This document shows positions 37,302-48,659 of a stretch of DNA of 64,000 nucleotides, one piece after another. The stretch is taken from contig NC_092337.1 in assembly GCF_046630445.1 (NCBI RefSeq), positions 357,298,001 to 357,362,000 on the forward strand, read 5' to 3'. This DNA is from Rutidosis leptorrhynchoides. Lineage: Eukaryota; Streptophyta; Magnoliopsida; Asterales; Asteraceae. Positions within the stretch are counted from its first letter, which is position 1, and every line of letters starts with the position of its first letter. The notes below the pieces were generated by a model, which was not told where the DNA came from, made no database searches, and worked only from the letters and a program-made list of their open reading frames with translations. Both the position numbers and the translations under genes were made by a program.

Positions 37302-37723
37302 TGTAAGGAATTTAATGGCCCCAAAAAACAAACGGACAAAATAACAAAAAGAAAAGCAAACGACACAAGATATTACGTGGTTATATGCAATCATTGTGAT
37401 TAATTTAGTCCACGGCCAACTAGAGAGCAATTTTATTGATTTTTCATGCTTAGGATTACAGATTACATAAGGGTTATATTTATAATGCAAACCGAAACAA
37501 AGAAACAATCATTCAACTTGGTCTGCAAGTCGAATTCTCGTAACTGCAATAAAACCAATTATGGTCGCGAGCCTAGTCCCGTGATCGCGAGAAAAGAGAT
37601 AGGGTCACGAGCTTTTTGAGGTAGAAACATCATCTTCAATCGTGCTCTTCGCAGCCGCGACTTAAGCAATTTCAATCGCGAAATATTCGTCATCCTTGTT
37701 CTAGTCTTCTTAGCACTCCAACA
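37302..37723 (-). repeat. 5' LTR of the short Copia derivative
   Basis: It begins TGTAAGGAAT and ends CTCCAACA on the plus strand. To its left the minus strand shows CTGGTATGTGGAACTC, a plausible primer site. Confidence 0.8.
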
Positions 37724-37954
37724 AAAACATGTTAAACATGATTGTGAGAAGAATTATCAAAAATATGAGTGTTAATATCACTACATATCGTTAATGATGC
37801 CTTTTATATTATTTATCGTATTTGACATCTCAACTCGCTCAAACGAATAAAAAGAAAACGTCAGGGACATGACGTAAAGAAAGATGATAAATTGAGTGTT
37901 TAAGCTAAACAACATGACAATTTTTAAGGGACTAAAAAACATTTTTTTACGTTA

Positions 37955-38287
37955 GACCTATCACAATGATGATGGGCAAATTAGGCGTGTTGGGGGTAGG
38001 GTGGGATTGTTGGCGGTGACGTGACAGACATGTTGATACAATGAGAAGTTGCGGGTGGCGTGTTGGGTGATGTGTTAAAATATTATTGAAAGTTGGGTGA
38101 TAAAATGATGAAAAATATATAATATATAATAAAATTATATTAAAAATTAAGAAAAGAGGATGCACGCCTATTTTTTCTTCGTGGGAAAATGAACACGCCA
38201 AGCATTTTTCTTAACACGCCACATTAGAAGCGTGTTTGAGGTGCGTTGGTTCAAAATCTGGAGCCAACACGCGCGTTGGAATAGGTC
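37955..38287. mobile_element. Tourist-like (PIF/Harbinger) MITE
   Basis: TTA lies at 37952-37954 and 38288-38290. The left end is GACCTATCACAATG and the right end read inward is GACCTATTCCAACG. It is 333 bp with no coding capacity. The ends resemble those of the Harbinger element at 6195, which could point to a shared transposase type. Confidence 0.8.
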
Positions 38288-38293
38288 TTAGAA

Positions 38294-38479
38294 CACTACT
38301 ACAAAACAGACAATTCGGGACGACTTGACCTTGCTTTTCCGGATGGCTAGTCGTCCCCAAAGGTTTTTCCAGACGATAGATCGTCCCCACGTGGTCGTCC
38401 AGAAAGCTTCGTCCCAGAATGTTTTTTCGAACGAGTTTTAGTTTTTTCTGGACGATCGTGAGGCCCACTTTAACTTTCT
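38294..38479 (-). repeat. CACTA terminus and subterminal repeats
   Basis: The CACTA end is followed by inverted and direct copies of CGTCC-core motifs. TnpA-type proteins bind such subterminal motifs in the En/Spm family. Confidence 0.8.
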
Positions 38480-40566
38480 TGTGACAACCCAAACCAACCA
38501 CCGACTAAACCTCGTTAAATTCTAGCTAAAAATTTTTTTTTTGCTGGAAGACTGTTTGCGCGCCGCGCGCCCCAGCTTGCGCGCCGCGCAAAAGCTGGCT
38601 GTTGCCGGTTGCCTTTAATGCGAAAAAGATGAGCGACTTCCCGACACATTTAGCCAAAACGCTTTTAACCGTACATTAATATATGTAAAACTAGCACATA
38701 ACTAAGGTTTGAGCGAGTTTTACAAAGTGGGGCCCACACGTGCCCAAATTGCCACTAAGTGTAAGAATACAAGTTTAATACAAATTAGAGTTTCGACCAC
38801 AAAAGTTTAATTGCCAAACGACACAACGAGCATGGTGTTTGGGGTTAAACTACCCAAGTCTCGGTCAAACTCCAAGCCAAAACCAAAAGCGCTTCTTAAT
38901 CATCGAAGCGGGAAACTCAATCCAAGGTAATGCCCTTACCCTTATCCACACACGAACCTATAAAAAGGTAAACAACGAGAGAGTAAGCAAAGCTTAGTGA
39001 GCACAATAATTATACATATACATATATAATCTACCTACTTGCATCACTTACGCAACCTCATACGCGGGATCAACAATTCGACAATCATGCAACAATAATA
39101 TGCATATACCAATATCCGCAATTCCACAAGTAGCTAATAATACAATAGCATACGATTCATAATTAAGCACTTTCACTACATAATTCACGCAACCTTGGTT
39201 AACCGATTCGAACAAGGGAAACGGTACTTACAAGACCGTTGGAGTTCATAACATCCACTAGTGTTACTTACACACCGCGTAATCACTAGTCCCCGGGTGA
39301 TGTCTTAAACACCGCGACTAACTCACCCTTACAACAATGTGGCGTCTTAAACACCGCGACGAATCCACACTTCATTCAATACAATGAGTGGTGTCTTGAA
39401 CACCGCGACACTTCCACTCCCATGACATTGTGGCATCTTAAACACTGCGACAATACCACAAGTCAATTACACAATGAGTAGTGCCTTAAACACCGCGACA
39501 ATACTACTCGTTACCTAGAATGTGGTGTCTTGAACACCGCGACAATGCCACATTCACGCAACACAAATAAATACATTATATACACATACGCATAATTATT
39601 TCACTCACCTTAAACCTTCGGTGATTATTAAACCAAGCTTGAATTCCAAGGTAACGTACCTATTTCACAAGCATATAATTAATCAATCAACTTGGCCTAA
39701 TCTCATAACACACACCATCCTAGGTCATCTTGACCCATTTTGACACTTAACCCTAATTTGGGTCATTCTTACCAAAAACCCTAACTCTTGGCACTCAAGG
39801 CCTTCATACACTTTAAATCACTAGGTTTTAACACAAAACACTAATAACGTTAACCAATCTTGGTCCATTTTGACCCGTTTGACTCAATAAAAGTCAATAC
39901 ACCCATTTTGGGTCATTTATACCCAAATCACACCCATTTTCACTTCCTTAAGGTGTTCTAGCAAATTATTAGCCAATTAGGGTTTCATAACAACAATTAA
40001 TACATTTAAAACCTTAGCTTACACATAATTGAGTCTACATGACCCAATTTACCCAAGAACCCCCAAATTTACCAACAAATGGGTTTTATGAGTAACACTA
40101 ACTCAAACCCTAACCCATACACGAAATCAAAACAAGAATTGAAAGTTAAGGCATAGCACAACTATCAAGATGTAGCAATTGACGAGATGAACAACTTTAG
40201 AACTTGGACTTTAGCAAGAAACCCTCTTCTTCCTCTTCAAAGTGAGCTTTCCCTCTCTAAAACTCACTCTCTCACTAAAATCAATTTGGATAAGTGTTGG
40301 TGGTTGTGGGAGTGATTAATGAACTCCCAAAACTGATCCAAAGGCATTAAATTCGGCTCTAAAGTGCATTTACCAAAATACCCTCGTTTCCATTTAATTA
40401 AAAGCAAAAATGAGCTGGCAGACAGGATCTGCGCGGCGCGCCCCTATCTGCGCGGCGCGCATATGGTCTGTTTCAGCTACTTCTTCCATTTTACAACATA
40501 ACTAAAACTCTACACCCCGGTTTACTATTTACGCATTATATACAATAAAAATACACGGGTCTTACA
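38480..40566 (-). repeat. 3' LTR of the chromodomain gypsy
   Basis: The LTR is 2087 bp, from TGTGACAACC to GGTCTTACA. It contains a GC-rich palindrome pair near 38555-38590, a tandem array at 39285-39550 and a second GC-rich pair near 40430-40465. Confidence 0.95.
39285..39550. repeat. Tandem repeat in the LTR (AACACCGCGAC units)
   Basis: Six imperfect units of about 45-50 bp each contain CTTAAACACCGCGAC or CTTGAACACCGCGAC and a GTGG-rich spacer. The other LTR has the same array at 46175-46440. Confidence 0.85.
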
Positions 40567-40585
40567 ACTCTCCCCCACTTATTCA
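40567..40585 (-). other. Polypurine tract of the chromodomain gypsy
   Basis: The minus strand reads AAGTGGGGGAGAGT directly inside the 3' LTR. Confidence 0.9.
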
Positions 40586-40923
40586 GATTGCGTCCTCGCA
40601 ATCCAAGCTGCATGACAAGCGGGAAGATACACCAACACAAACTCTTCGGGCTCCCATGTAAACTCGGAACCTTTATTCCGTCGCCATTGAACTTTGTAGG
40701 TCCTAACCTCCTTATGTCTCAATCGTTTGACCTTCTCATCAAGTATGGCAATCGGCTCTTCAATATACTCCAACTTATTGTTTAGTTCGATCTCATCTAA
40801 AGGCATCCATGAGGAATCGTCCGCAAGACACTTACGGAGGTGAGAAACATGAAACGTATTATGGATCCCCGCAAGCTCTTCGGGCAATTCCAATCGATAT
40901 GCAACTTCACCAACACGAGCCAA
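40579..40923 (-). CDS. Integrase tail and chromodomain of the gypsy element
   Basis: The frame contains [20 protein letters not shown], typical of the integrase C-terminus. It then has [20 protein letters not shown], a chromodomain core with its aromatic residues. Chromodomains of this clade guide integration to modified chromatin. It lies just left of the main gag-pol frame, in the position it has in chromoviruses. Confidence 0.9.
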   Translation of the reverse strand: MARVGEVAYRLELPEELAGIHNTFHVSHLRKCLADDSSWMPLDEIELNNKLEYIEEPIAILDEKVKRLRHKEVRTYKVQWRRNKGSEFTWEPEEFVLVYLPACHAAWIARTQSE

Positions 40924-40968
40924 AACTTTAAACGGCCCAATATACCGAGGACCTAACTTTCCCCGTTT

Positions 40969-43900
40969 TCAAAATCGAATAATACCCTTCCATGGCGAAA
41001 CCTTAAGCATGACCATGTCGCCCTCTTGGAATTCGATCGTCCGTCTACGTTTATCGGCATACGACTTTTGCCTATCTTGAGCCTTTTTCAAATGCTCCCG
41101 GATAATATCAATCTTGTTATTCGTCTCTAGAACCAAATCGGTACTCCCGATTTCCCTTTGTCCCACTTCTCCCCAACAAATGGGAGTTCGACACCTTCGA
41201 CCATAAAGCATCTCGTACGGTGGCATCCCGATACTAGTATGAAAACTATTATTGTACGAAAATTCCACCAAAGGTAGATGCTCATCCCAACTACCACCGA
41301 AATCGATAATGCACGCCCGTAACATATCTTCCAAAGTTTGGTTCGTACGTTCGGTTTGACCGTCCGTTTGAGGATGATACGCCGTGCTCAACTTTAATTG
41401 TGTACCCATATCTTCGTGAAACTTTTCCCAAAATCGAGATGTAAAACGGGTATCTCGATCCGAAATAATAGATATAGGAACGCCATGTCGCGAGACCACT
41501 TCCTTGATAAACAACTTAGCCAAGGCCTCCGACGATATTGCTTCTTTAATAGGAAGAAACAAAGCGCTTTTCGTCAACCGGTCCACGATCACCCAAATCG
41601 AATCATATTGAGTTCTCGCCGTCTTAGGTAATTTAGTGATGAAATCCATGGTAATGTGCTCCCATTTCCATTTCGGGATCTCTAACGGTTGCAACTTACC
41701 ATACGGCTTTTGATGCTCGGCTTTAACTTGCAAACAAGTAACACATCGTTCAACGTATTTTACAACATCGCGTTTCATGCCCGGCCACCAATAATCTTTC
41801 TTCAAGTCATGATACATTTTCGTCGCGCCCGGATGAATGGAATATTTCGACTTATGTGCTTCATCGAGTAACACCCGTCGGTAATCACCCGCCTTAGGCA
41901 CCCACACCCTTCCTTGAAACGACAATAAACCCCGCGGGCCCATTGTAATGAACTCCGATTGGCCCACAATTCGTTCCGCGTGCTTATCGTGAACATAAGC
42001 CTCTATTTGGTCTTCACCCATCTTTTCAAGAAAGTCATTAGTGATAATCAAACGTAACGATGCTACACGTATCGCCGGATGTTGAGTCTTCCGACTTAAC
42101 GCATCCGCGACCACATTCGCCTTACCCGGATGGTAAAGTATCTCACAATCAAAATCCTTCACCACATCCATCCATCTACGTTGACGATAATTCAAATCTC
42201 TTTGAGTAAAAAGATGTTTCAAATTCTTATGATCCGAATATATCGTACACTTGACACCATACAAGTAATGGCGCCAAATTTTCAACGCATGCACAACCGC
42301 CGCCATTTCAAGATCATGAGTCGGGTACCTCGTTTCGTGTTCCTTTAATTGCCGAGAGGCATAAGCAATGACTTTACCCCTTTGCATAAGAACGCACCCG
42401 AGCCCATTTAAGGAAGCATCACAATAAACCACCATGTCTTCGACGCCTTCCGGTAACACTAACACCGGAGCTTGACACAACTTCTCTTTCAATAATTGAA
42501 AAGCAATTTCTTGCTCGTTTTCCCAATTGAACTTAGCACTCTTCCTCGTCAACTTTGTTAATGGAGAAGCAATCTTAGAAAAGTCTTGGATAAACCGACG
42601 ATAATAACCGGCCAATCCGAGAAAACTTCGGATCTCCGTGGGCGTAGTCGGTCGTCCCCAACTCTTCACCGTCTCAATCTTCCCCGGATCCACTTGGATA
42701 CCGCTTTCGTTCACAATGTGACCAAGGAATTGAACCTCCCTTAGCCAAAATTCACATTTAGAGAACTTTGCATACAACTTCTCTTTTCTTAGCGTCTTCA
42801 AAACTTCACGCAAGTGACGTTCATGTTCGTGCATACTTTTCGAGTAGACTAGTATGTCGTCAATGAACACAATAACCGACTTGTCCAACATAGGTTGGCA
42901 CACCCGGTTCATAAGATCCATGAATGCCGCCGGTGCATTCGTAAGACCGAAGGGCATAACTACAAATTCATAATGCCCGTAACGCGTTCGGAAAGCCGTT
43001 TTCTCAATATCTTCCTCACGGACCCGCATTTGGTGATAGCCGAACCGTAGGTCGATCTTAGAGAAATACGTTGCGCCTTGAAGTTGATCAAACAAATCGT
43101 CGATCCTAGGTAGTGGATAACGATTCTTGATCGTCACTTTATTCAACTCACGGTAATCAATGCACATACGCATACTACCGTCTTTCTTCTTCACAAATAA
43201 GACCGGAGCGCCCCATGGCGAAGCACTCGGTCGGATAAAACCCTTCTCGAGCAATTCTTGAATTTGATTCAATAACTCTTGCATCTCCGTTGGTGCTAAA
43301 CGATAAGGAGTTTTAGCAATGGGGGTAGCCCCCGGAACCAACTCGATGCGAAATTCTACTTGTCTTTCCGCCGGAACACCCGGTAACTCATCCGGAAAGA
43401 CATCTTCAAACTCATTAACTACCGGAATTTCACGAATAGGTGGTGGCTCATTACGAGTGTCGACAACATGAGCAAGGAAAGCCATACCACCGGTAATAAC
43501 GTGACGTCGTGCCCGAGCAAAAGTGCATATCGGCACCGATCTCCTTCGTTTATCACCATGAATAATCATCTCTCCCCCACTTGGGGTCTTTACACGAATA
43601 AACTTGTCGTGGCATGCAATATCGGCTCTATAACGATCGAGCCAATCCATACCAACGACTACATCAAAATCACCCAAAGTCATCGGAATAAGATCAATTT
43701 CGAAACTTTCGGCGCCAAACACAACATTGTAATTTTTACACACATCAACCACTAGTGCCGTCTTGCCATCCGCTATTTCAACTTCTACCGGACGACTCAA
43801 CTTTACTAGCGGTTTACTTAACTTAGGCACAAATCTTGGAGATACGAAAGACAAATTAGCACCACTATCAAAAAGTATCCGAGCCGGATTAGAGTTAACC

Positions 43901-44997
43901 ATGAAAGTACCTGAAACGACTTCATTGGATTGTTTAGCTTCTTCATTAGACATCAAGTAGTTACGACCCCTAGCCGTACCCGCCGCCTTCTCGATTTGTT
44001 TAGTATTATCATTACGCAACTCGGGACACTCGGGTTTCTTGTGTCCTTCTTTCCCACAATTGTAGCAAGTGAATTTGGTAGTAGAAGATGGTTTGGTGCA
44101 ATCACGGGCCATGTGCCCCCTTCGCCCACAATTATGACAAGAATAGGGGAAATCCCCCGAAGCACCCTTCTTCACACTCCCCACACTCTCGGTTGCGCCT
44201 TTCTTTGACTTTTTGCTTGAAAAATTTGAATGACTCGAACCTTCAAACTTCCTCTTCCTCAACACAAGCGCTTCAAACCCTTTTGCCATATTAAACAATT
44301 CATCGAAGCTCTTCACCACATTCACACTAATCTTTTCTTGATAACTATCATTCAAGGTTCGATAGAAATCTTCTTTCAACATTTTATCATTCCCGACATA
44401 CTCCGGGCAAAATTGCGTCTTGGACAAGAACACGGATTTGAGAGTGTTCAAGTCCATCGACCCTTGCCTCAAGGTACGTAGCTCGTCCTTAAGCCTTGTA
44501 AGATCGGCCGAAGTTCGGTACTCATCGAAGAACTCCTCTTTAAATTCGTCCCAAGTGAAGTCCATACATTGTTCTTCACCATAGAGTTGGATCTTTGCAT
44601 CCCACCATAACTTCGCATCACCCCGTAACATGCTACAACCATACCTAGTCTTTTTATCGGGAGGGCACTCACAAGTACGGAAAGCCCCCTCCATATCGGA
44701 GATGAATCGGGCACTCTTGAGTGGGTCCCTATCGCCCTCAAAAGTAGGAGGTTGAGCATCCTTAAAGTTCTTGAAGAAAAAGTCACGCCTTCCCACATTT
44801 TCTTCTTGAAGAGCAATCTTAATTTGCTCCTTAACCATAGTGACGACATGTTCGTCAATCGTCTCTAAAAACATCTTCTTAACATCTTCGCGAAACTCCA
44901 CCTTTTGGCGTTGAAAGATGGCCTCAACCTTGGCCGTGAACTCGGGGTCCTCGCTCGTGCCCCCATTATTGGTGTCGTGTCCGTTTCTCATCTTCAT
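40969..44997 (-). CDS. Gag-pol polyprotein of the chromodomain gypsy
   Basis: The 1342-residue frame starts [10 protein letters not shown], about 370 bp inside the 5' LTR. It has a Retrotrans_gag domain around residues 80-240, two CCHC knuckles (287-300 and 311-324) and an aspartic protease with DSGAN at 377. Reverse transcriptase has YRELNKVT near 615 and catalytic FIDDIL at 711. RNase H spans about 855-970, and integrase from about 1045 has an HHCC zinc site and core. The product copies the element RNA and inserts the DNA. It is a recent, largely open frame in a fossil-class element. Confidence 0.95.
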   Translation of the reverse strand: MKMRNGHDTNNGGTSEDPEFTAKVEAIFQRQKVEFREDVKKMFLETIDEHVVTMVKEQIKIALQEENVGRRDFFFKNFKDAQPPTFEGDRDPLKSARFISDMEGAFRTCECPPDKKTRYGCSMLRGDAKLWWDAKIQLYGEEQCMDFTWDEFKEEFFDEYRTSADLTRLKDELRTLRQGSMDLNTLKSVFLSKTQFCPEYVGNDKMLKEDFYRTLNDSYQEKISVNVVKSFDELFNMAKGFEALVLRKRKFEGSSHSNFSSKKSKKGATESVGSVKKGASGDFPYSCHNCGRRGHMARDCTKPSSTTKFTCYNCGKEGHKKPECPELRNDNTKQIEKAAGTARGRNYLMSNEEAKQSNEVVSGTFMVNSNPARILFDSGANLSFVSPRFVPKLSKPLVKLSRPVEVEIADGKTALVVDVCKNYNVVFGAESFEIDLIPMTLGDFDVVVGMDWLDRYRADIACHDKFIRVKTPSGGEMIIHGDKRRRSVPICTFARARRHVITGGMAFLAHVVDTRNEPPPIREIPVVNEFEDVFPDELPGVPAERQVEFRIELVPGATPIAKTPYRLAPTEMQELLNQIQELLEKGFIRPSASPWGAPVLFVKKKDGSMRMCIDYRELNKVTIKNRYPLPRIDDLFDQLQGATYFSKIDLRFGYHQMRVREEDIEKTAFRTRYGHYEFVVMPFGLTNAPAAFMDLMNRVCQPMLDKSVIVFIDDILVYSKSMHEHERHLREVLKTLRKEKLYAKFSKCEFWLREVQFLGHIVNESGIQVDPGKIETVKSWGRPTTPTEIRSFLGLAGYYRRFIQDFSKIASPLTKLTRKSAKFNWENEQEIAFQLLKEKLCQAPVLVLPEGVEDMVVYCDASLNGLGCVLMQRGKVIAYASRQLKEHETRYPTHDLEMAAVVHALKIWRHYLYGVKCTIYSDHKNLKHLFTQRDLNYRQRRWMDVVKDFDCEILYHPGKANVVADALSRKTQHPAIRVASLRLIITNDFLEKMGEDQIEAYVHDKHAERIVGQSEFITMGPRGLLSFQGRVWVPKAGDYRRVLLDEAHKSKYSIHPGATKMYHDLKKDYWWPGMKRDVVKYVERCVTCLQVKAEHQKPYGKLQPLEIPKWKWEHITMDFITKLPKTARTQYDSIWVIVDRLTKSALFLPIKEAISSEALAKLFIKEVVSRHGVPISIISDRDTRFTSRFWEKFHEDMGTQLKLSTAYHPQTDGQTERTNQTLEDMLRACIIDFGGSWDEHLPLVEFSYNNSFHTSIGMPPYEMLYGRRCRTPICWGEVGQREIGSTDLVLETNNKIDIIREHLKKAQDRQKSYADKRRRTIEFQEGDMVMLKVSPWKGIIRF

Positions 44998-45351
44998 TCT
45001 ATAAAACGGAAAAGATTAAACAACGAAACTAAAGACATGACACATATATACATATACACCATACCACTCCATCTCGCTCGACAATCGTCGTACATCGCTT
45101 GTTTGACACGATTTGCACCCGTAGTAAGGGTAGCTAATCATTACTACGCGAGCACGTCGCGTTAACTCGCTAGTACAACGTTCATTTCGCTCGATGATTG
45201 CTATACAACACAAACAATAACGCATGATTAGTTCATATAAACCTATGCGCTAACCAAGACCCGGTCCGACCCAAAGTCCTACAAGTCCGCACAATGCACA
45301 CACAAAAGTCTAAGTCTAGGCGCCTATCTCAAGTCACCTAAATCCCTTAGA

Positions 45352-45369
45352 CCATGCTCTGATACCACT
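45352..45369 (-). other. Primer binding site of the chromodomain gypsy
   Basis: The minus strand reads TGGTATCAGAGCATGG directly inside the 5' LTR, matching the initiator tRNA-Met end. Confidence 0.95.
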
Positions 45370-47456
45370 TGTGACAACCCAAACCAACCACCGACTAAAC
45401 CTCGTTAAATTCTAGCTAAAATTTTTTTTTTTGCTGGAAGACTGTTTGCGCGCCGCGCGCCCCAGCTTGCGCGCCGCGCAAAAGCTGGCTGTTGCCGGTT
45501 GCCTTTAATGCGAAAAAGATGAGCGACTTCCCGACACATTTAGCCAAAACGCTTTTAACCGTACATTAATATATGTAAAACTAGCACATAACTAAGGTTT
45601 GAGCGAGTTTTACAAAGTGGGGCCCACACGTGCCCAAATTGCCACTAAGTGTAAGAATACAAGTTTAATACAAATTAAAGTTTCGACCACAAAAGTTTAA
45701 TTGCCAAACGACACAACGAGCATGGTGTTTGGGGTTAAACTACCCAAGTCTCGGTCAAACTCCAAGCCAAAACCAAAAGCGCTTCTTAATCATCGAAGCG
45801 GGAAACTCAATCCAAGGTAATGCCCTTACCCTTATCCACACATGAACCTATAAAAAGGTAAACAACGAGAGGGTAAGCAAAGCTTAGTGAGCACAATAAT
45901 TATACATATACATATATAATCTACCTACTTGCATCACTTACGCAACCTCATACGCGGGATCAACAATTCGACAATCATGTAACAATAATATGCATATACC
46001 AATATCCGCAATTCCACAAGTAGCTAATAATACAATAGCATACGATTCATAATTAAGCACTTTCACTACATAATTCACGCAACCTTGGTTAACCGATTCG
46101 AACAAGGGAAACGGTACTTACAAGACCGTTGGAGTTCATAACATCCACTAGTGTTACTTACACACCGCGTAATCACTAGTCCCCGGGTGATGTCTTAAAC
46201 ACCGCGACTAACTCACCCTTACAACAATGTGGCGTCTTAAACACCGCGACGAATCCACACTTCATTCAATACAATGAGTGGTGTCTTGAACACCGCGACA
46301 CTTCCACTCCCATGACATTGTGGCGTCTTAAACACCGCGACAATACCACAAGTCAATTACACAATGAGTAGTTCCTTAAACACCGCGACAATACTACTCG
46401 TTACCTAGAATGTGGTGTCTTGAACACCGCGACAATGCCACATTCACGCAACACAAATAAATACATTATATACACATACGCATAATTATTCCACTCACCT
46501 TAAACCTTCGGTGATTATTAAACCAAGCTTGAATTCCAAGGTAACGTACCTATTTCACAAGCATATAATTAATCAATCAACTTGGCTTAATCTCATAACA
46601 CACACCATCCTAGGTCATCTTGACCCATTTTGACACTTAACCCTAATTTGGGTCATTCTTACCAAAAACCCTAACTCTTGGCACTCAAGGCCTTCATACA
46701 CTTTAAATCACTAGGTTTTAACACAAAACACTAATTACGTTAACCAATCTTGGTCCATTTTGACCCGTTTGACTCAATAAAAGTCAATACACCCATTTTG
46801 GGTCATTTATACCCAAATCACACCCATTTTCACTTCCTTAAGGTGTTCTAGCAAATTATTAGCCAATTAGGGTTTCATAACAACAATTAATACATTTAAA
46901 ACCTTAGCTTACACATAATTGAGTCTACATGACCCAATTTACCCAAGAACCCCCAAATTTACCAACAAATGGGTTTTATGAGTAACACTAACTCAAACCC
47001 TAACCCATACACGAAATCAAAACAAGAATTGAAAGTTAAGGCATACCACAACTATCAAGATGTAGCAATTGACGAGATGAACAACTTTAGAACTTGGACT
47101 TTAGCAAGAAACCCTCTTCTTCCTCTTCAAAGTGAGCTTTCCCTCTCTAAAACTCACTCTCTCACTAAAATCAATTTAGATAAGTGTTGGTGGTTGTGGG
47201 AGTGATTAATGAACTCCCAAAACTGATCCAAAGGCATTAAATTCGGCTCTAAAGTGCATTTACCAAAATACCCTCGTTTCCATTTAATTAAAAGCAAAAA
47301 TGAGCTGGCAGACAGGATCTGCGCGGCGCGCCCCTATCTGCGCGGCGCGCATATGGTCTGTTTCAGCTACTTCTTCCATTTTACAACATAACTAAAACTC
47401 TACACCCCGGTTTACTATTTACGCATTATATACAATAAAAATACACGGGTCTTACA
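45370..47456 (-). repeat. 5' LTR of the chromodomain gypsy
   Basis: The 2087-bp copy of 38480-40566 differs at about 13 positions by eye. It holds the same tandem array and GC-rich palindromes. Confidence 0.95.
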
Positions 47457-47461
47457 TTTCT

Positions 47462-47994
47462 CGTCTGATGATGGTGGACGACATTTCCGGACGACGTGTG
47501 AAAACGACATATTGTCTGGGAAAATAAAAAATAAAATATTATTTTTTAATAAAAAAAATAGAAAATACATAAAGGGATTAGATTTTCCGGACGATATGTT
47601 ATCCGAAAATAAATAACAATAAAATAATATTAATTATTATTAATAATTGTATTATTTTGGAATTCTTACGGACGACACCTTTTCGGACGACATGTGGTCC
47701 GGAAAAGTCTCTGCTGTTTTTTACCCAAAATGATTATGCAATTTTCCAGCCGTAATAACGGCACATTTCAAATATCAAAACCTGTTGCTGTACAAATACG
47801 ATGTATATCACAAAATGCCACAATAACATTAATTAAAAGTCTTAAAACCACAATTACAATAATTATTCAAACATTAAACATCCAACAAACTACTAAGGCG
47901 AATAATTGTCTTCAAACACAACCAAAAGATAGTTTAAAACAAGATTGTCTTCAAACAAGCCCAATAAACTACTGGAGTATTAGTATTGAACTTC
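47462..47994 (-). repeat. CACTA subterminal repeats and 3' flank of its gene
   Basis: Motifs such as TTTCCGGACGAC and GGACGACATGTGGTCC recur at 47480-47700, in line with 38310-38480. After 47720 the DNA is AT-rich and may be the 3' untranslated part of the CACTA gene. Confidence 0.65.
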
Positions 47995-48319
47995 CTAATT
48001 GTTTTCGCTTGCATTTTCGTTAGTTTGAGCATTGGAAGTGGAAGTACCGGGAGAACTGGTATTGATCTTCCACGCACGTCGCAAATGGGGAGGGACTTTT
48101 AAATTATTCCTAGCAAAGAGTTCGACTATTTCACTTGCTTTGGGTGTTGGGTTTGGTAGTTTTGTACTCTGATCCGTAGAGCATGTCGGAATTAGTAGCT
48201 GATAATGGTAACTTTCTTCCTACTCCGCTCTCGTGGCAACTTCGTGGACCCAAAACTTGCAACATTATGTTTTGCTCATCTCTTTCCAATTCAACTTTTT
48301 TCATTTGCTTCATGCGTTT
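47995..48319 (-). pseudogene. CACTA gene, last exon
   Basis: The acceptor-like TTTGTAG ends at 48320. The exon reads KRMKQMKKVELERDEQNIML and QVLGPRSCHESGVGRKLP, like the C-terminal part of plant Ptta/En/Spm proteins, where a heptad helix precedes a short Gly-rich region. After one frameshift near 48140 the tail reads ELFARNNLKVPPHLRRAWKI and stops at 47995. The phase matches the exon ending at 57720 on the other side of a 9.4-kb intron. Confidence 0.65.
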
Positions 48320-48381
48320 CTACAAAGTTAAAAATATATTAACATTACTATCTCTCTCATACACACACATATATATATATA

Positions 48382-48574
48382 CAGTGGCGGAACTTGACCC
48401 CGACTCAAGAGGGGGCGAAACTAATTGAAGGGGGTAAGAAACTAATCGAAGGGGGGTAAACACTAAAAAAAAACTTTATTTTTTCGTAAAAAAAAAAAAA
48501 TTTTAGTGTAAATTTTTTTTTTCCGAAATCGAGGGGGGCCGGATACCCCTTTTCCCTTAAATGTTCCGCCCCTG
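48382..48574. mobile_element. hAT-type MITE, 193 bp
   Basis: The ends are CAGTGGCGGAACTTGA at the left and AATGTTCCGCCCCTG at the right, complementary over about 12 bp. It lies in a (TA)n array, so the duplication can only be read as TATATATA on each side. It is the same family as the split MITE at 32130-32831. Confidence 0.8.

Positions 48575-48641
<67 letters not shown>
48575..48641. repeat. (TA)n array, left flank of the 8-kb element
   Basis: About 32 TA units lie between the MITE and the GGGTGCCAATC end. Confidence 0.95.
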
Positions 48642-48645
<4 letters not shown>

Positions 48646-48659
48646 GCCAATCTAGCGCT

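Larger units (their letters stand above)
35786..37723 (-). mobile_element. Short Copia derivative with two LTRs and a gag remnant
   Basis: The two diverged LTRs (35786-36207 and 37302-37723) are about 420 bp each and enclose only 1.1 kb. The flanks CAAAC and AAAAC may be a worn duplication. On the minus strand a gag remnant follows the right LTR. No pol region is present, so it is a TR-GAG-like deletion derivative and broken. LTR divergence is clearly higher than in the young Copia at 798, so it is older. Confidence 0.8.
38480..47456 (-). mobile_element. Chromodomain gypsy (Tekay/Del-like), young, nearly whole
   Basis: The TSD TTTCT lies at 38475-38479 and 47457-47461. Two LTRs of exactly 2087 bp flank one long gag-pol frame, a chromodomain frame, a tRNA-Met primer site and a polypurine tract. 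Minus-strand order is gag, protease, reverse transcriptase, RNase H, integrase, chromodomain, which is the chromovirus order. About 13 LTR mismatches were counted by eye, giving roughly a quarter of a million years. It looks nearly whole, with about one break. It is inserted in the subterminal region of the CACTA element. Confidence 0.95.
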
